From: Nitrospirota bacterium
GTDB taxonomy: Bacteria; Nitrospirota; Nitrospiria; Nitrospirales; Nitrospiraceae
Length of the DNA: 64,000 bases
Reading direction: 5' to 3'
NCBI GenBank assembly: GCA_026387665.1
Contig: JAPLLG010000013.1
Coordinates: 310,001-374,000, forward strand
The notes beneath the pieces were generated by a model, which ran no database searches, was not told the DNA's origin, and was given only the letters and a program-made list of their open reading frames with translations. Position numbers and translations under genes: made by a program. Below, in pieces: positions 26,345 to 34,981 of this stretch (position 1 is its first letter; each line of letters opens with the position of its first letter).

Positions 26345-26707
26345 TCAATGGGGCACGGCCTGCCCCCTGCTTGCCATGCCCCGTTGATGACGATCAGAGG
26401 ATGAAGGAGCGTCGTAGCGCGGCGCCGTCATCATGCTGGGGCGATAGATCGGCATGCCGCTCAGCGACGGCACAACCGACAGAGGCTTGAGGGTCATCAG
26501 GGTACAGCCTGGCAGCTTCTTATTGGTGTACAACGGGACCCCGTCCGTTGGAGGGCATTCGCGCATCTGCGAGGGATCCGAGGCAATCGTGGTGTCGGAG
26601 AATGCCGCGGTCGCAGAGAGGAGCAGGAGCGTCGCCGCGATGGCGAGCTGAGGGATGAGTCGTTGCGCGCCGGTTGCGTGAAGTGGTTGGGCTGCCGGAG
26701 TTTGCAT
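26345..26707 (-). CDS. Small exported protein of unknown function
   Basis: A 120-residue protein with a signal segment (LIPQLAIAATLLLLSATAAFS) after a 15-residue Gln/Pro-rich lead. The mature part has two Cys (RECPPTDG and PGCTLMTL) and a Pro/Ser-rich tail ending RGQAVPH. No family was recognised. A GC-rich minus-strand frame with a weak AAAGG site; the signal peptide is the main support for it being real. Confidence 0.55.
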   Translation of the reverse strand: MQTPAAQPLHATGAQRLIPQLAIAATLLLLSATAAFSDTTIASDPSQMRECPPTDGVPLYTNKKLPGCTLMTLKPLSVVPSLSGMPIYRPSMMTAPRYDAPSSSDRHQRGMASRGQAVPH

Positions 26708-26801
26708 GGTCGTTCGCCTTTCTTTCTGTACACACCAAGAGTGTTCACAGGCTATTCCAGCGGACGCAAGGCCGTCTATTCACCTTTCGAGGGGGAGTCT
26801 G

Positions 26802-27530
26802 CTACCGATGGGGGAGGGGGCGAGACGGCTCAGATGGCCGATTTTCCGGGAGTCGCGATGCAAGCGATTCGGGCAGGAGTCCTTCGAGGTTCGGTAGGAC
26901 GAGATCGGCTTCGGTCAGTTGTCCTGGAGGATAGGTGGTGGCGAGGGCGAGGACCTTCATGCCGGCGGCCTTGGCGGAGCGGATGCCGGCCAGGGAATCT
27001 TCGATCACGAGACATTGGGCGGCGGTGATCAGCGGGGGGCGGGGCTCTGCTGCATTCAGCCGTTTCAGGGCCGCCTGGTAGATCGCCGGGTCCGGCTTGC
27101 CAGTGGCCACGTCGTCCGCCGACACAATGACTAAGAAGTCCCGCTCGATGGCCGTCTCGCGCAGTGCCTGGTCGATTTGTTCCCGGCTGCCTCCCGTGGC
27201 AATGGCCAATCGATACTGAGATGTGGCGCGTTGCACAAACTCGACGACGCCGGGGAAGAGGGATGGCTTGTGGAGGGCTGTGTGGTTCCGGAAGAGCGTC
27301 GCTTTCCGATCCATGATGGTCCGTAGCAGATCCCGGTCACAGGCGCCATGTCGCGCAGTGAGGAGCGCTGCGGCGCAGGTGCGCTCATCCATGCCCAGGT
27401 AGGTGTCGTAGTAGTCTTCCTTCGTCAGCGAGAGGCCACGCTCGGTCAATGCTTGCTGGAAGCAATGGAGGTGGGGCGTTTCGTCGTCGGCAATGACACC
27501 GTTGAAATCGAAAATGATGGCGCGAATCAT
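26802..27530 (-). CDS. HAD-family phosphatase (beta-phosphoglucomutase-like)
   Basis: A 242-residue HAD hydrolase. The ATG at 27530 gives MIRAIIFDFNGVIADDE, in which the DxN (rather than DxD) motif I is seen. The cap domain follows (YLGMDERTCAAAL). Motif II is LAIATGGSREQ, and motif III/IV is GKPDPAIYQAAL with VIEDSLAGIRSAKAAGM. This set fits the PGM/phosphatase-like subfamily. The D-F-N in motif I replaces the general-acid Asp by Asn, suggesting altered activity. Substrate unknown. Confidence 0.87.
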   Translation of the reverse strand: MIRAIIFDFNGVIADDETPHLHCFQQALTERGLSLTKEDYYDTYLGMDERTCAAALLTARHGACDRDLLRTIMDRKATLFRNHTALHKPSLFPGVVEFVQRATSQYRLAIATGGSREQIDQALRETAIERDFLVIVSADDVATGKPDPAIYQAALKRLNAAEPRPPLITAAQCLVIEDSLAGIRSAKAAGMKVLALATTYPPGQLTEADLVLPNLEGLLPESLASRLPENRPSEPSRPLPHR

Positions 27531-27725
27531 CGTTGGGCCTCGCTGGGTCGTCTCGTGGCGCCACTGTAGCGAAATGGCTTGCGTGGGACAAGCAGCTTTG
27601 CCTTGTTCCCTGCCCACTACTAAGGTATTCTCCCTTTTGAGTTGGTGAAACGTGAGCGGGAAACGTGAAACGTTCGAAGAGCCTCCCCCGGTTCCCCCAC
27701 TTCTGATATCCGGAACATTTTTCGT

Positions 27726-29732
27726 ATGACTGACTACGGCGTGCTGGCAAATCTGCTCGTGATTTTTACGGTGTCGATTGCCGTCGTTTTCGTGTTTCAC
27801 AAATTCCGGCTTCCTTCAATCGCGGGCTTCCTGGTCGCCGGCGCGCTCATTGGTCCCCACGGGTTGAACCTCATCTCGGACATGGGCACGGTCCAAGTGC
27901 TGGCGGAGATCGGGGTCGTCCTGCTCCTCTTCACCATCGGTATCGAGTTTTCGCTGGCGCAATTGGCTTCCATGCGCCGCCTCATGTTTCTGGCCGCACC
28001 GCTCCAAGTCGGCGGCGTGCTGTTGATCGCCTGGCTGGGGGCGACGCTCGTCGGACTGTCCTGGCGGCAGGGGCTGTTCTGGGGCTTTCTGTTCTCCTTG
28101 AGCAGCACGGCGATTGTCCTCAAGACCTTGGCCGAACGGGGAGACAGCGACTCGATCCATGGCCGGGCCACGATCGGCATTCTCGTGTTTCAGGATTTGG
28201 CCGTTGTCCCCATGATGCTGTTGACGCCGATTCTTGCCAGCCAATCGGATGGAGGAGGGCTGGCGATTCTGCTCACCTTGGGGAAGTCGATCCTTGTCAT
28301 CGTGCTGGTCATCGCCGCTGCCTGGTATCTGGTCCCCAAGCTGTTGGAACATATCGTGCGTAGCCGTAGCCGCGAATTGTTTCTGTTGACGATCATCGTT
28401 CTCTGTCTCGGCATCGCCTGGCTTACGTCGCTCGGAGGCCTGTCGTTGGCCTTGGGCGCGTTCATCGCCGGGCTGGTCATTTCCGAGTCCGAATACAGCC
28501 ACCAGGCCATGGCCGAAGTGTTGCCGTTCCGCGACAGTTTCAACAGTCTCTTCTTCGTGTCGGTCGGCATCCTCATGGATTGGCGGGTGCTATTCGAGCA
28601 TCCGTTGCCGGTGGCGGGTTTGCTGATGACGGTGTTGTTGGTGAAGTTTGTCGCAGGGGCCGGCGCAGTTTTGTTGGCGGAGGTTCCTCCCCGTTCGGCG
28701 ATCATGGTGGGCATCGCCCTGGCCCAGGTCGGCGAGTTCAGTTTCCTGCTGGCGCAGCAGGGGCAAGAGAGCGGCTTTTTGCAGCGTGATCCCTATCAGA
28801 TCTTTCTTGCGGTCTCGGTGCTCTCGATGATCGCCACCCCCTTTCTCATGCAGTGGTCGCCGAACTTGGCCCGCCGCGCGGAGGCCTGGCAGCGGCTTCG
28901 TCATTGGCTGCCCAGTCGCACCACCGCCCACGTTCTGCATGCCGAGGGCAAGCAGATCCGGATGAAGGACCACGTCATTATCGTGGGGTACGGATTGAAC
29001 GGGAGAAATCTTGCCCGTGTCCTCGGCGATACGGAGATCCCGTACCTGGCCCTGGATCTCGACGGCGATATTGTCAGCCGTGAAGCGAGTCACGGAGTGC
29101 CGGTCTACTATGGCGATGCTACGAATCCGAACGTGTTGCGGCACATGAAGATCGAGGATGCGAAAGTGATGGTGGTCGCCATTTCCGATCCGTTCATCAC
29201 CAGGCGGGCCGTGCAGGTGGCCAAGGGGCTTAATCCAAAGCTGCACGTCGTCGTGCGGACCCGCTATCTGCGCGAATTGGAGGAGCTGCACCAGCTCGGC
29301 GCGGATGATGTGGTGCCGGAAGAATTCGAAACCTCCATCGAGATTTTCGCCCTGGTGCTCCGCACCTACAAATTGCCGCAGGAATTTGTGACGCAAAAGG
29401 CCGAGCAGGTTCGCCGTGAGGGCTATGCCTTGCTTCGACGGAGTGAATTGCCGGAACTGGCGCATCATCTTCGTGGCGGGACCTTGACCGATACGGAAGT
29501 CGAAACCTGTCGCATCGACGACGATTCGCCCGCGCAGGGAAAGACGCTGACCGAGATTTCTCTCCGTCCACGCACGGGCGCGTCGGTGATAGCCTGGACG
29601 CGAGCCGGTGTGACGCAGTCGAATCCGTCGGAGAAGACCCGGTTGCTGGCGGGGGATATCGTGGTGTTGCTCGGGTCGCGCGCGCAGATCAGGCAGGCGA
29701 TGGGGCTGCTCGTGCGGATGGGCGCGGAGTAA
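27726..29732 (+). CDS. CPA2-family cation:proton antiporter (KefB/YbaL-like)
   Basis: A 668-residue inner-membrane transporter. Residues 1-385 hold about 12 membrane helices with GTVQVLAEIGVVLLLFTIGIEFSL and SLGGLSLALGAFIAGLVISESEYS, typical of the Na+/H+ exchanger domain. A TrkA-N (RCK) domain follows at about 415-530 (VIIVGYGLNGRNLARVLG, motif for NAD binding). A TrkA-C domain is at about 580-665. Such proteins exchange K+ or Na+ for H+ and are gated by nucleotides or glutathione adducts. It is alone on its strand. Confidence 0.93.
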   Translation: MTDYGVLANLLVIFTVSIAVVFVFHKFRLPSIAGFLVAGALIGPHGLNLISDMGTVQVLAEIGVVLLLFTIGIEFSLAQLASMRRLMFLAAPLQVGGVLLIAWLGATLVGLSWRQGLFWGFLFSLSSTAIVLKTLAERGDSDSIHGRATIGILVFQDLAVVPMMLLTPILASQSDGGGLAILLTLGKSILVIVLVIAAAWYLVPKLLEHIVRSRSRELFLLTIIVLCLGIAWLTSLGGLSLALGAFIAGLVISESEYSHQAMAEVLPFRDSFNSLFFVSVGILMDWRVLFEHPLPVAGLLMTVLLVKFVAGAGAVLLAEVPPRSAIMVGIALAQVGEFSFLLAQQGQESGFLQRDPYQIFLAVSVLSMIATPFLMQWSPNLARRAEAWQRLRHWLPSRTTAHVLHAEGKQIRMKDHVIIVGYGLNGRNLARVLGDTEIPYLALDLDGDIVSREASHGVPVYYGDATNPNVLRHMKIEDAKVMVVAISDPFITRRAVQVAKGLNPKLHVVVRTRYLRELEELHQLGADDVVPEEFETSIEIFALVLRTYKLPQEFVTQKAEQVRREGYALLRRSELPELAHHLRGGTLTDTEVETCRIDDDSPAQGKTLTEISLRPRTGASVIAWTRAGVTQSNPSEKTRLLAGDIVVLLGSRAQIRQAMGLLVRMGAE

Positions 29733-29743
29733 GCCGCCGCCGG

Positions 29744-30832
29744 TTAACTCTTCCAGCGAAGCGTGACCCGCTCCTTGAGCGGATGGTCGAGGGGCTGTCC
29801 TGTCTGCACCGACGCGAGATGCGCCGCTTTCAACTTGTAGTACCACTTGGCCGGCTTATCGGCATCGTCGATGAGCATCAAGGACGGCTTGTAGCGTAAG
29901 CCCACCGTTTGGCGCTCCATCGCCTCCCGATCCTGCCTCATGAACACGTTGGCGAAATAGCGAAAGATGGTTTTGGAAAACGGCAGCCAGCCGAGGCAGT
30001 TCCAGGCTGCGGTGAAGTCGATGCGGCATTGCTGGTCCGTGATCGGCGTGACCGTGGCGCGGGTGGAGACGAAGAGCGATCCACATTGGACGAACTCGAA
30101 CCGCTGGTTGGGCAACACAAAGTCGATGGTCGTCGTGAGCGGCGCGCCGTACAGCATATTAAAGAGCTTATAGGGTCCGCTGTTTTTGGACGGGGCGTGC
30201 GGCGACATGCGGAAGCCGTTGGGAATCGGTTCGAAGGCCTTGGCCTTTTCGTGCATGCTTGCTTGGGTGCGCCACCAGGAGCTTTGATGGACGAAGGGGC
30301 CATGGGCCGGGTCCATCAAGCCGACGATGCCGTCGTCGATGGTGCAATCCAAGAGCGTCGAGATATGAATCATCCGATAGGGAGCCGAGGGGAGCGGCAG
30401 CGGCGGCACCTCCGGCACGACCTGGTTCGGTTGTTGAGGGTCGGGAATGAACACCCACACGTAGCCGTCTCGCTCGTGGCAGGCGTAGGTCGTGATGCCG
30501 ATTTTGCCGGCTTGAATGGGGGAGTCTGCGACCAGCGCAGGAATTCCCTGGCAACGGCCGGCCTGATCGAACCGCCACCCATGGTAGGCGCATTCGACGC
30601 AGTCGCCTTTCATTTTGCCAAACGATAACGGCATCGCGCGATGGGGGCAAATATCTCGCATGGCTGCGACGGCCCCCTTTGAGGTTTTGCAGACAAGGAT
30701 CGGGAGGCCCAGCAGGACGGTCCCTTTCAGACTGTCGGGAGCGAGGTCGCTGCTGAGGCAAGCGGGATACCAGAAGCCGAATAGTGGCGCGTTCTTGGAG
30801 TGCTTAATTTCTGTAATGAGATCGCTATTCAT
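29744..30832 (-). CDS. Rieske-type ring-hydroxylating oxygenase
   Basis: A 362-residue oxygenase with a Rieske [2Fe-2S] domain at about residues 20-120: CPHRAMPLSFGKMKGD then CAYHGWRFD, so the two Cys and two His ligands are present. The mononuclear iron site has MDPAHGPFVHQS, matching D-x2-H-x4-H with Asp as the bridging residue. Size fits the alpha-subunit family near pheophorbide or vanillate oxygenases. No reductase gene is adjacent; a Rieske ferredoxin at 60056 could serve. Substrate unknown. The ATG has no clear Shine-Dalgarno site. Confidence 0.85.
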   Translation of the reverse strand: MNSDLITEIKHSKNAPLFGFWYPACLSSDLAPDSLKGTVLLGLPILVCKTSKGAVAAMRDICPHRAMPLSFGKMKGDCVECAYHGWRFDQAGRCQGIPALVADSPIQAGKIGITTYACHERDGYVWVFIPDPQQPNQVVPEVPPLPLPSAPYRMIHISTLLDCTIDDGIVGLMDPAHGPFVHQSSWWRTQASMHEKAKAFEPIPNGFRMSPHAPSKNSGPYKLFNMLYGAPLTTTIDFVLPNQRFEFVQCGSLFVSTRATVTPITDQQCRIDFTAAWNCLGWLPFSKTIFRYFANVFMRQDREAMERQTVGLRYKPSLMLIDDADKPAKWYYKLKAAHLASVQTGQPLDHPLKERVTLRWKS

Positions 30833-31258
30833 GGAAAAAGGAGGGACGCACGTGAGAGGACCAGCCTGGCTGTGAATATAGCGAGCAGGTCATAGAACGT
30901 CAAGCCAGCTGGCGAGCGGTCGTCTGCCCAGTCTTCCATTACGCGCGTCCCAACCCCATCCTCCACTCCATTTTTTAGGCCAGGTTGCCTGGGTGGTCTC
31001 AACTGTGCGCCTCGCAGGACTGCATTTTTGCTTTCCATCTTGCGCGATCCTTTGCGTCTTTTGGCGGGGTGGCCTGCTGGTCTCCCATTGCGCGCGTCCA
31101 ACGAGGGCCTTCTGAGGCCGCGCGTTGCGCGAGCACAGGAGACCAGCAGGCTACCCCGCTCCCTTCCCTTCCTTGACAAGAAAAAGAAGCGGAGACTATA
31201 GTCAAAACATCATTGAAACCGCTGTATTCACGCGAGTCTGACTGAAAAAGAGGGCGTT
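30833..31258. other. Non-coding gap with a palindromic repeat
   Basis: About 425 bases between the Rieske oxygenase and the DsrE-like gene. It holds a palindrome of about 99 bp at 31063-31161 and a partial relative at about 30980-31020. No protein was supported; several open frames cross it only because it is GC-rich. Confidence 0.5.
31063..31161. repeat. Palindromic repeat, family B copy 1
   Basis: A long inverted repeat with arms GCGGGGTGGCCTGCTGGTC and GACCAGCAGGCTACCCCGC. The reverse complement of its centre matches the centre of 39033-39123 with few differences (CTCGCGCAACGCGCG, CTCAGAAGG, CTCGTTGGACGCGCGCA). It lies in the gap after the Rieske oxygenase. Confidence 0.85.
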
Positions 31259-31789
31259 ATGACAATTGCGCAGATGGATCCATCCGTGGCCTTGGCAGAT
31301 CTACAAGCTTCCAAGCCTGAGAGGGTGACGATCGTGCTGCTGAGCGGCGACATGGATCGAGCGATGGCGGCGTTCATCATCGCTACAGGGGCCGCAGCCA
31401 TGGGGATGCAGGTCACGGTCTTTTTCACCTTCTGGGGTCTCAATGCCATTCGCCGGAAAGGCGCGGCCAGCTCTGCGAAGGATTGGCTCCGTCGGATGTT
31501 CGGCCTGCTGAACAAAGGGGGCGCGGATAGCCTGCCCCTCTCGCGGTTCCATTTTGGAGGGCTGGGCACGACGATGATGAAAAAAGTTATGAAGCAGAAC
31601 CGGATGCCCGGTGTGCCTGAGCTCATGGAGACGGCGTTGGAGCTGGGGGTTCGCTTCATTGCCTGCACGACGACCATGGGGTTGATGGGCATTACGAAAG
31701 ATACCCTCATCGAGGGCATCGATCAGTTCGCGGGGGTGACGACCTATCTCGCGGAAGCCAAGCAGGGCAGCGTGAATTTGTTTATCTAG
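31259..31789 (+). CDS. DsrE/DsrF/DrsH-like family protein
   Basis: A 176-residue protein of the DsrE/F/H-like fold. It contains VTIVLLSGDMDRAMAAFIIATGAAAMGMQVTVFFTFWGLNAIR, then a variable Lys/Gly-rich middle, and a FIACTTTMGLMGI segment carrying Cys in the position of the sulfur-binding residue. This family works in sulfur transfer together with TusA-like proteins, and a TusA gene lies just downstream past a repeat. The TAG stop is the end of a long repeat element. Confidence 0.87.
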   Translation: MTIAQMDPSVALADLQASKPERVTIVLLSGDMDRAMAAFIIATGAAAMGMQVTVFFTFWGLNAIRRKGAASSAKDWLRRMFGLLNKGGADSLPLSRFHFGGLGTTMMKKVMKQNRMPGVPELMETALELGVRFIACTTTMGLMGITKDTLIEGIDQFAGVTTYLAEAKQGSVNLFI

Positions 31790-31990
31790 CAGGCTGCGGA
31801 AAAACTCGGTTGATACGGAAAGTATAGCCAAAATATTCCATACGGTGTTGGGGCCAGAATAACCTCAGGATGCTCAAAACGGCTGTCCAGCAAGGCCGCA
31901 GCAAGCGAAGAGGCGAGGCGTACTCTTCGGTACGTTGAGCCTCTGAGCGACGCGAGAACGCCGCTGGCGGACTTTTTCAGCATCCTGCTA
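31787..31990. repeat. Dispersed hairpin element, copy 6 (long form, reverse orientation)
   Basis: A 204-bp copy from TAGCAGGCTGCGGAAAAACT to CTTTTTCAGCATCCTGCTA, flanked by CTAG at both ends. It is the best-preserved long copy. Its first TAG (31787-31789) is the stop codon of the DsrE-like gene. It separates that gene from tusA by 230 bases. Confidence 0.93.
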
Positions 31991-32019
31991 GACGCGAGTG
32001 CTGACATGGAGAGGAACGC

Positions 32020-32265
32020 ATGATTCAAGCCGATGTGAAACTCGATACGCTGGGGTACTTTTGCCCGATGCCGATTATCATGACCTTGAAGAAGATCAAG
32101 GAGCTGACGGTGGGTCAGGTCCTGGAAGTCGTGTCAGACGACGAAGGCATCAAGAAAGATATGCCGGCCTGGTGCGACACGACCGGTCATCAGATGGTCG
32201 GGCTCGAAGAAGAACAGGCGAACTCGGGCATGATCTATAAAGCCTTTGTGAAAAAGACGAAGTAA
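32020..32265 (+). CDS. tusA: TusA-family sulfurtransferase
   Basis: An 81-residue protein with the family's Cys-Pro-x-Pro motif (DTLGYFCPMPIIMTLKKIKELTVGQVLEV), in which the Cys carries persulfide sulfur. It has the EVVSDDEGIKKDMPAWCDTTGH stretch typical of TusA/SirA, including a second Cys. GGAGAGGA lies 5-12 bases before the ATG. Adjacent DsrE-family genes (31259 and 34982) suggest a sulfur-relay function, in tRNA thiolation or in sulfur metabolism. A terminator follows. Confidence 0.92.
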   Translation: MIQADVKLDTLGYFCPMPIIMTLKKIKELTVGQVLEVVSDDEGIKKDMPAWCDTTGHQMVGLEEEQANSGMIYKAFVKKTK

Positions 32266-32293
32266 TCGCATAGGCGGGGACTGAGTGAGAGAG

Positions 32294-32334
32294 AAGCCGG
32301 AGGGATGATGATCAGACCTCCGGCTTTGTTGTTT
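32294..32334 (+). terminator. Rho-independent terminator of tusA
   Basis: Stem AAGCCGGAGG / CCTCCGGCTT around a 13-base loop, followed by TGTTGTTT. It lies just before the FTCD start and shows that the frame upstream of 32356 is not coding. Confidence 0.85.
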
Positions 32335-32355
32335 CAATGCCGGGTGGGGTCGGGC

Positions 32356-34035
32356 GTGGATCGCATCGTCGAATGTGTGCCGAACTTCAGTGAGGGGCGA
32401 AGCCGGACGACAGTCCGCGCGCTGGTGGACGCGGTGGAATCCGTGCCGGGGGTCTGGCTGTTGGACCAGACGATGGATCGGGATCACCATCGCTCCGTCT
32501 TGAGCTTTGCCGGCGAGCCGGATGCCGTCGCGGAAGCGGCCTTTCGCGCCATTCGCGTCGCGACCGATCTTATCGATCTTCGAAAGCATGAGGGCGTTCA
32601 TCCACGGGTGGGGGCGACGGATGTCGTGCCCTTCGTGCCGGTGCATGGTGTGGCGATGCAGGACTGTATCCGTCTGGCGAAGCGGTTGGGGAAACGGGTG
32701 GGGACTGAGCTGGAGATTCCGGTGTTCCTGTACGAGCAAGCAGCCACGCACCGCGATCATGCTCCGCTGGAATCGGTCCGCCGCGGAGGGTTGCAGGGTC
32801 TGGCCTTCCGTATGGCTTCCGATCCGGACTGGACACCGGATTTTGGGCCTCCGCACCTCCACAAGACGGCCGGAGCCATGGTGATCGGCGCGCGACCTCC
32901 CTTGATTGCCTTCAATGTCAATCTCCGCTCAACGGATCTGGCTTTGGCCCGCTCCATCGCGAAGGACATTCGCCAATCGAACGGCGGTTTGCCCCATCTC
33001 AAGGCGATCGGGGTGGAGTTGGCCAGCCGTCGCATGGTGCAGGTGGCGATGAATCTCACCGATCACGTCATCACGCCGATCCATGTCGCATTCGAAGCGG
33101 TCCGGTCCCGCGCAGCCGAGCAAGGCGTGGCGGTCGCGGGAAGCGAAGTGATCGGACTGGTGCCGCAAGCGGCGCTGGTTCAGGTCGCCGCTCATAGTGT
33201 GGCGCTCGAACAGTTTGATGCCACGCAGGTGTTGGAGGCAAGGGTAGAGGCTCGGCTGTTTGGTAAGCCGGCAGAGCAGGCCTCGTTGCGCAAACAGGAG
33301 CCGGTCGATGTGCCGGAGCAATCGCTCGCGGATTTCCTGGAGTCTGTGGCAGCGGCGACTCCGATTCCGGCCGGCGGCACGGTTGCGGCTTTGGTAGGAG
33401 CCCTCGCGGCTTCGCTGGGAGTCATGGGGGCGAGGCTCAGCAAGCAACGGACAGTCGAACGTCGGCTGAGTGAGATTAGCCTGCGGCTGCGCGAGCTGAT
33501 GCAAGCGGATGGCGAGGCCTATCAGCGATTTGTCCAGGCCACGAAGCTTGCGAAGACAGACAAGACTCGTCCTTCCACCTTGTCTGCGGCGCTCCATCTT
33601 GCGACGGAGATCCCGCTCGAAATCGCTGAACAGGCGACGGAGGCGGGGGCTCTGCTCCATGCCTGTTCGGCAGGGGTGAAGCCCCGCGTCCAGTCTGACC
33701 TGACGGTTGGATTACTGCTTGCGATTGCCGCAGCGGATGCGGGGCGCCACACAGTCGCAGGAAACATAAAAATACAACACAATCAACGGCTTAAACTGTC
33801 TCTTCTTGGCCGAATGCAAGAAATGACAAAGCGTCTTGAGGAACTGAGGGGGCTATGCTACACTGCGCCTCTTAGTCAGGGACGGGTTCGCACGAGGAAA
33901 AAACCTGTACAGGCATCGCCTGGGAAAGTAAATAGACGGGAAGAATGGAAATCAAAGTCTTCAATAATAACGTTGAAAAAGCCCTCAAAGTTGCCAAAAA
34001 GAAACTCGCGGGGGAAGGCCTCTTCCGAGAACTGA
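32356..34035 (+). CDS. ftcD: Bifunctional glutamate formimidoyltransferase / formimidoyl-THF cyclodeaminase
   Basis: A 559-residue fusion enzyme of histidine-derived one-carbon metabolism. The GTG at 32356 (DRIVECVPNFSEGR) aligns with the first residues of human FTCD; the frame before it runs through a terminator. The transferase half (1-330) has HPRVGATDVVPFVPV and LPHLKAIGVELASRRMVQVAMN. The cyclodeaminase half starts near SLADFLESVAAATPIPAGG, with MGARLSK and ALHLATEIPLEIAEQ. The last 30 codons overlap rpsU in another frame, giving a Lys/Ser-rich tail that is not family-like. No hut genes are nearby, so a general folate role is likely. Confidence 0.88.
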   Translation: MDRIVECVPNFSEGRSRTTVRALVDAVESVPGVWLLDQTMDRDHHRSVLSFAGEPDAVAEAAFRAIRVATDLIDLRKHEGVHPRVGATDVVPFVPVHGVAMQDCIRLAKRLGKRVGTELEIPVFLYEQAATHRDHAPLESVRRGGLQGLAFRMASDPDWTPDFGPPHLHKTAGAMVIGARPPLIAFNVNLRSTDLALARSIAKDIRQSNGGLPHLKAIGVELASRRMVQVAMNLTDHVITPIHVAFEAVRSRAAEQGVAVAGSEVIGLVPQAALVQVAAHSVALEQFDATQVLEARVEARLFGKPAEQASLRKQEPVDVPEQSLADFLESVAAATPIPAGGTVAALVGALAASLGVMGARLSKQRTVERRLSEISLRLRELMQADGEAYQRFVQATKLAKTDKTRPSTLSAALHLATEIPLEIAEQATEAGALLHACSAGVKPRVQSDLTVGLLLAIAAADAGRHTVAGNIKIQHNQRLKLSLLGRMQEMTKRLEELRGLCYTAPLSQGRVRTRKKPVQASPGKVNRREEWKSKSSIITLKKPSKLPKRNSRGKASSEN

Positions 34036-34139
34036 AGCGTCGGCGGTTTTATGAGAAGCCGAGCGTCAGGAAGAAAGCCAAGGAACGCGAAGCGCAGCGT
34101 CGTCGTCAAAAGTGGTTGGCGAAGCGTAAGCCAGAGTAA
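33945..34139 (+). CDS. rpsU: 30S ribosomal protein S21
   Basis: A 64-residue basic protein of the small ribosomal subunit. The start MEIKVFNNNVEKALKVAKK and the FRELKRRRFYEKPSVRKK stretch identify S21. A GGGAAG site precedes the ATG. The gene begins inside the 3' end of ftcD, in a different frame, with an overlap of 91 bases. Confidence 0.96.
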   Translation: MEIKVFNNNVEKALKVAKKKLAGEGLFRELKRRRFYEKPSVRKKAKEREAQRRRQKWLAKRKPE

Positions 34140-34210
34140 GCGTCTGTTCGCGGGCTTGCCCGTTCGGTTGATCGCATTCCTCCCAAGGCCTCCGTACTCA
34201 CTTCTAGTCC

Positions 34211-34870
34211 ATGCGCCAGGATCAGATCACGGCTGCGCTTCGAGTCGTGAAGCGCGAGATTCGGCAGTGGGAGGAACCGGTCCTCGGCGTGGTGTCACGC
34301 GAGTCGAACCGCGACCCCTTCCGCATCCTCATTGCCTGTCTCCTCAGCCTCAGGACTAAAGATAAAACAACCGGTGAAGCCAGTGGCAGACTCTTCGCCC
34401 TGGCGCATCAGCCTGCCTCGATGCTGGCTCTTCCGCTTCAGAAGATCGAACAAGCCATCTATCCCGTCTGTTTCTACCGGACCAAAGCCAAATCGATCCA
34501 TGCGATTTGCCGCCGCCTGCTGAGCGACTATGGCGGCGCAGTGCCCGATTCCATCGAGGAATTGGTTACGCTGTCCGGGGTCGGCAGGAAAACGGCGAAT
34601 TTGGTGGTGACGGTCGCATTCGGCAAGCCCGGTATCTGCGTGGATATCCACGTGCATCGCATCAGCAATCGCTGGGGCTATGTAAAGACGAAGACGCCGG
34701 AGGAAACGGAAGAAGCCCTACGACGGAAGTTGCCGAAGCCTCACTGGATCACGTTCAACGATCTGCTCGTCCCCTACGGCCAACATCTCTGCCAGCCGGT
34801 CTCGCCCTTTTGTAGCCAGTGCAAACTTACTGAATATTGCGATCGAGTTGGAGTAACGCGCTCGCGCTGA
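34211..34870 (+). CDS. nth: Endonuclease III
   Basis: A 219-residue base-excision DNA glycosylase/AP lyase for oxidised pyrimidines. The helix-hairpin-helix with the catalytic Lys is LSGVGRKTANLV, and the catalytic Asp is in ICVDIHVHR. The [4Fe-4S] cysteine pattern C-x6-C-x2-C-x5-C closes the protein (LCQPVSPFCSQCKLTEYC). Length matches E. coli Nth (211). The gene lies 71 bases after rpsU. Confidence 0.95.
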   Translation: MRQDQITAALRVVKREIRQWEEPVLGVVSRESNRDPFRILIACLLSLRTKDKTTGEASGRLFALAHQPASMLALPLQKIEQAIYPVCFYRTKAKSIHAICRRLLSDYGGAVPDSIEELVTLSGVGRKTANLVVTVAFGKPGICVDIHVHRISNRWGYVKTKTPEETEEALRRKLPKPHWITFNDLLVPYGQHLCQPVSPFCSQCKLTEYCDRVGVTRSR

Positions 34871-34980
34871 GCGAGCGCGAGCGAGACGCGCAGGACGGGT
34901 GCGAAAAGCGGGACAAGCAGAATCAGGGTTTGCTCGTCGCGCTTGTCTCGCTTTTCACGCGAGTCTTGCGCTAGCGTTTC
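34871..34980. terminator. Long imperfect inverted repeat between convergent genes
   Basis: Arms such as GCGAAAAGCGGGACAAGC and GCTTGTCTCGCTTTTC can pair, extended by GAGACGCGCAGGAC against GTCTTGCGCTAGCGTTTC. It is a plausible bidirectional terminator between nth and the converging DsrE gene. No T-run. Confidence 0.6.
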
Positions 34981-34981
34981 G

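Noticed and set aside
32305-32355. Extension of ftcD to the ATG at 32305
   Set aside because: It would be translated from the arm of a clear terminator; GTG at 32356 aligns with the family start.
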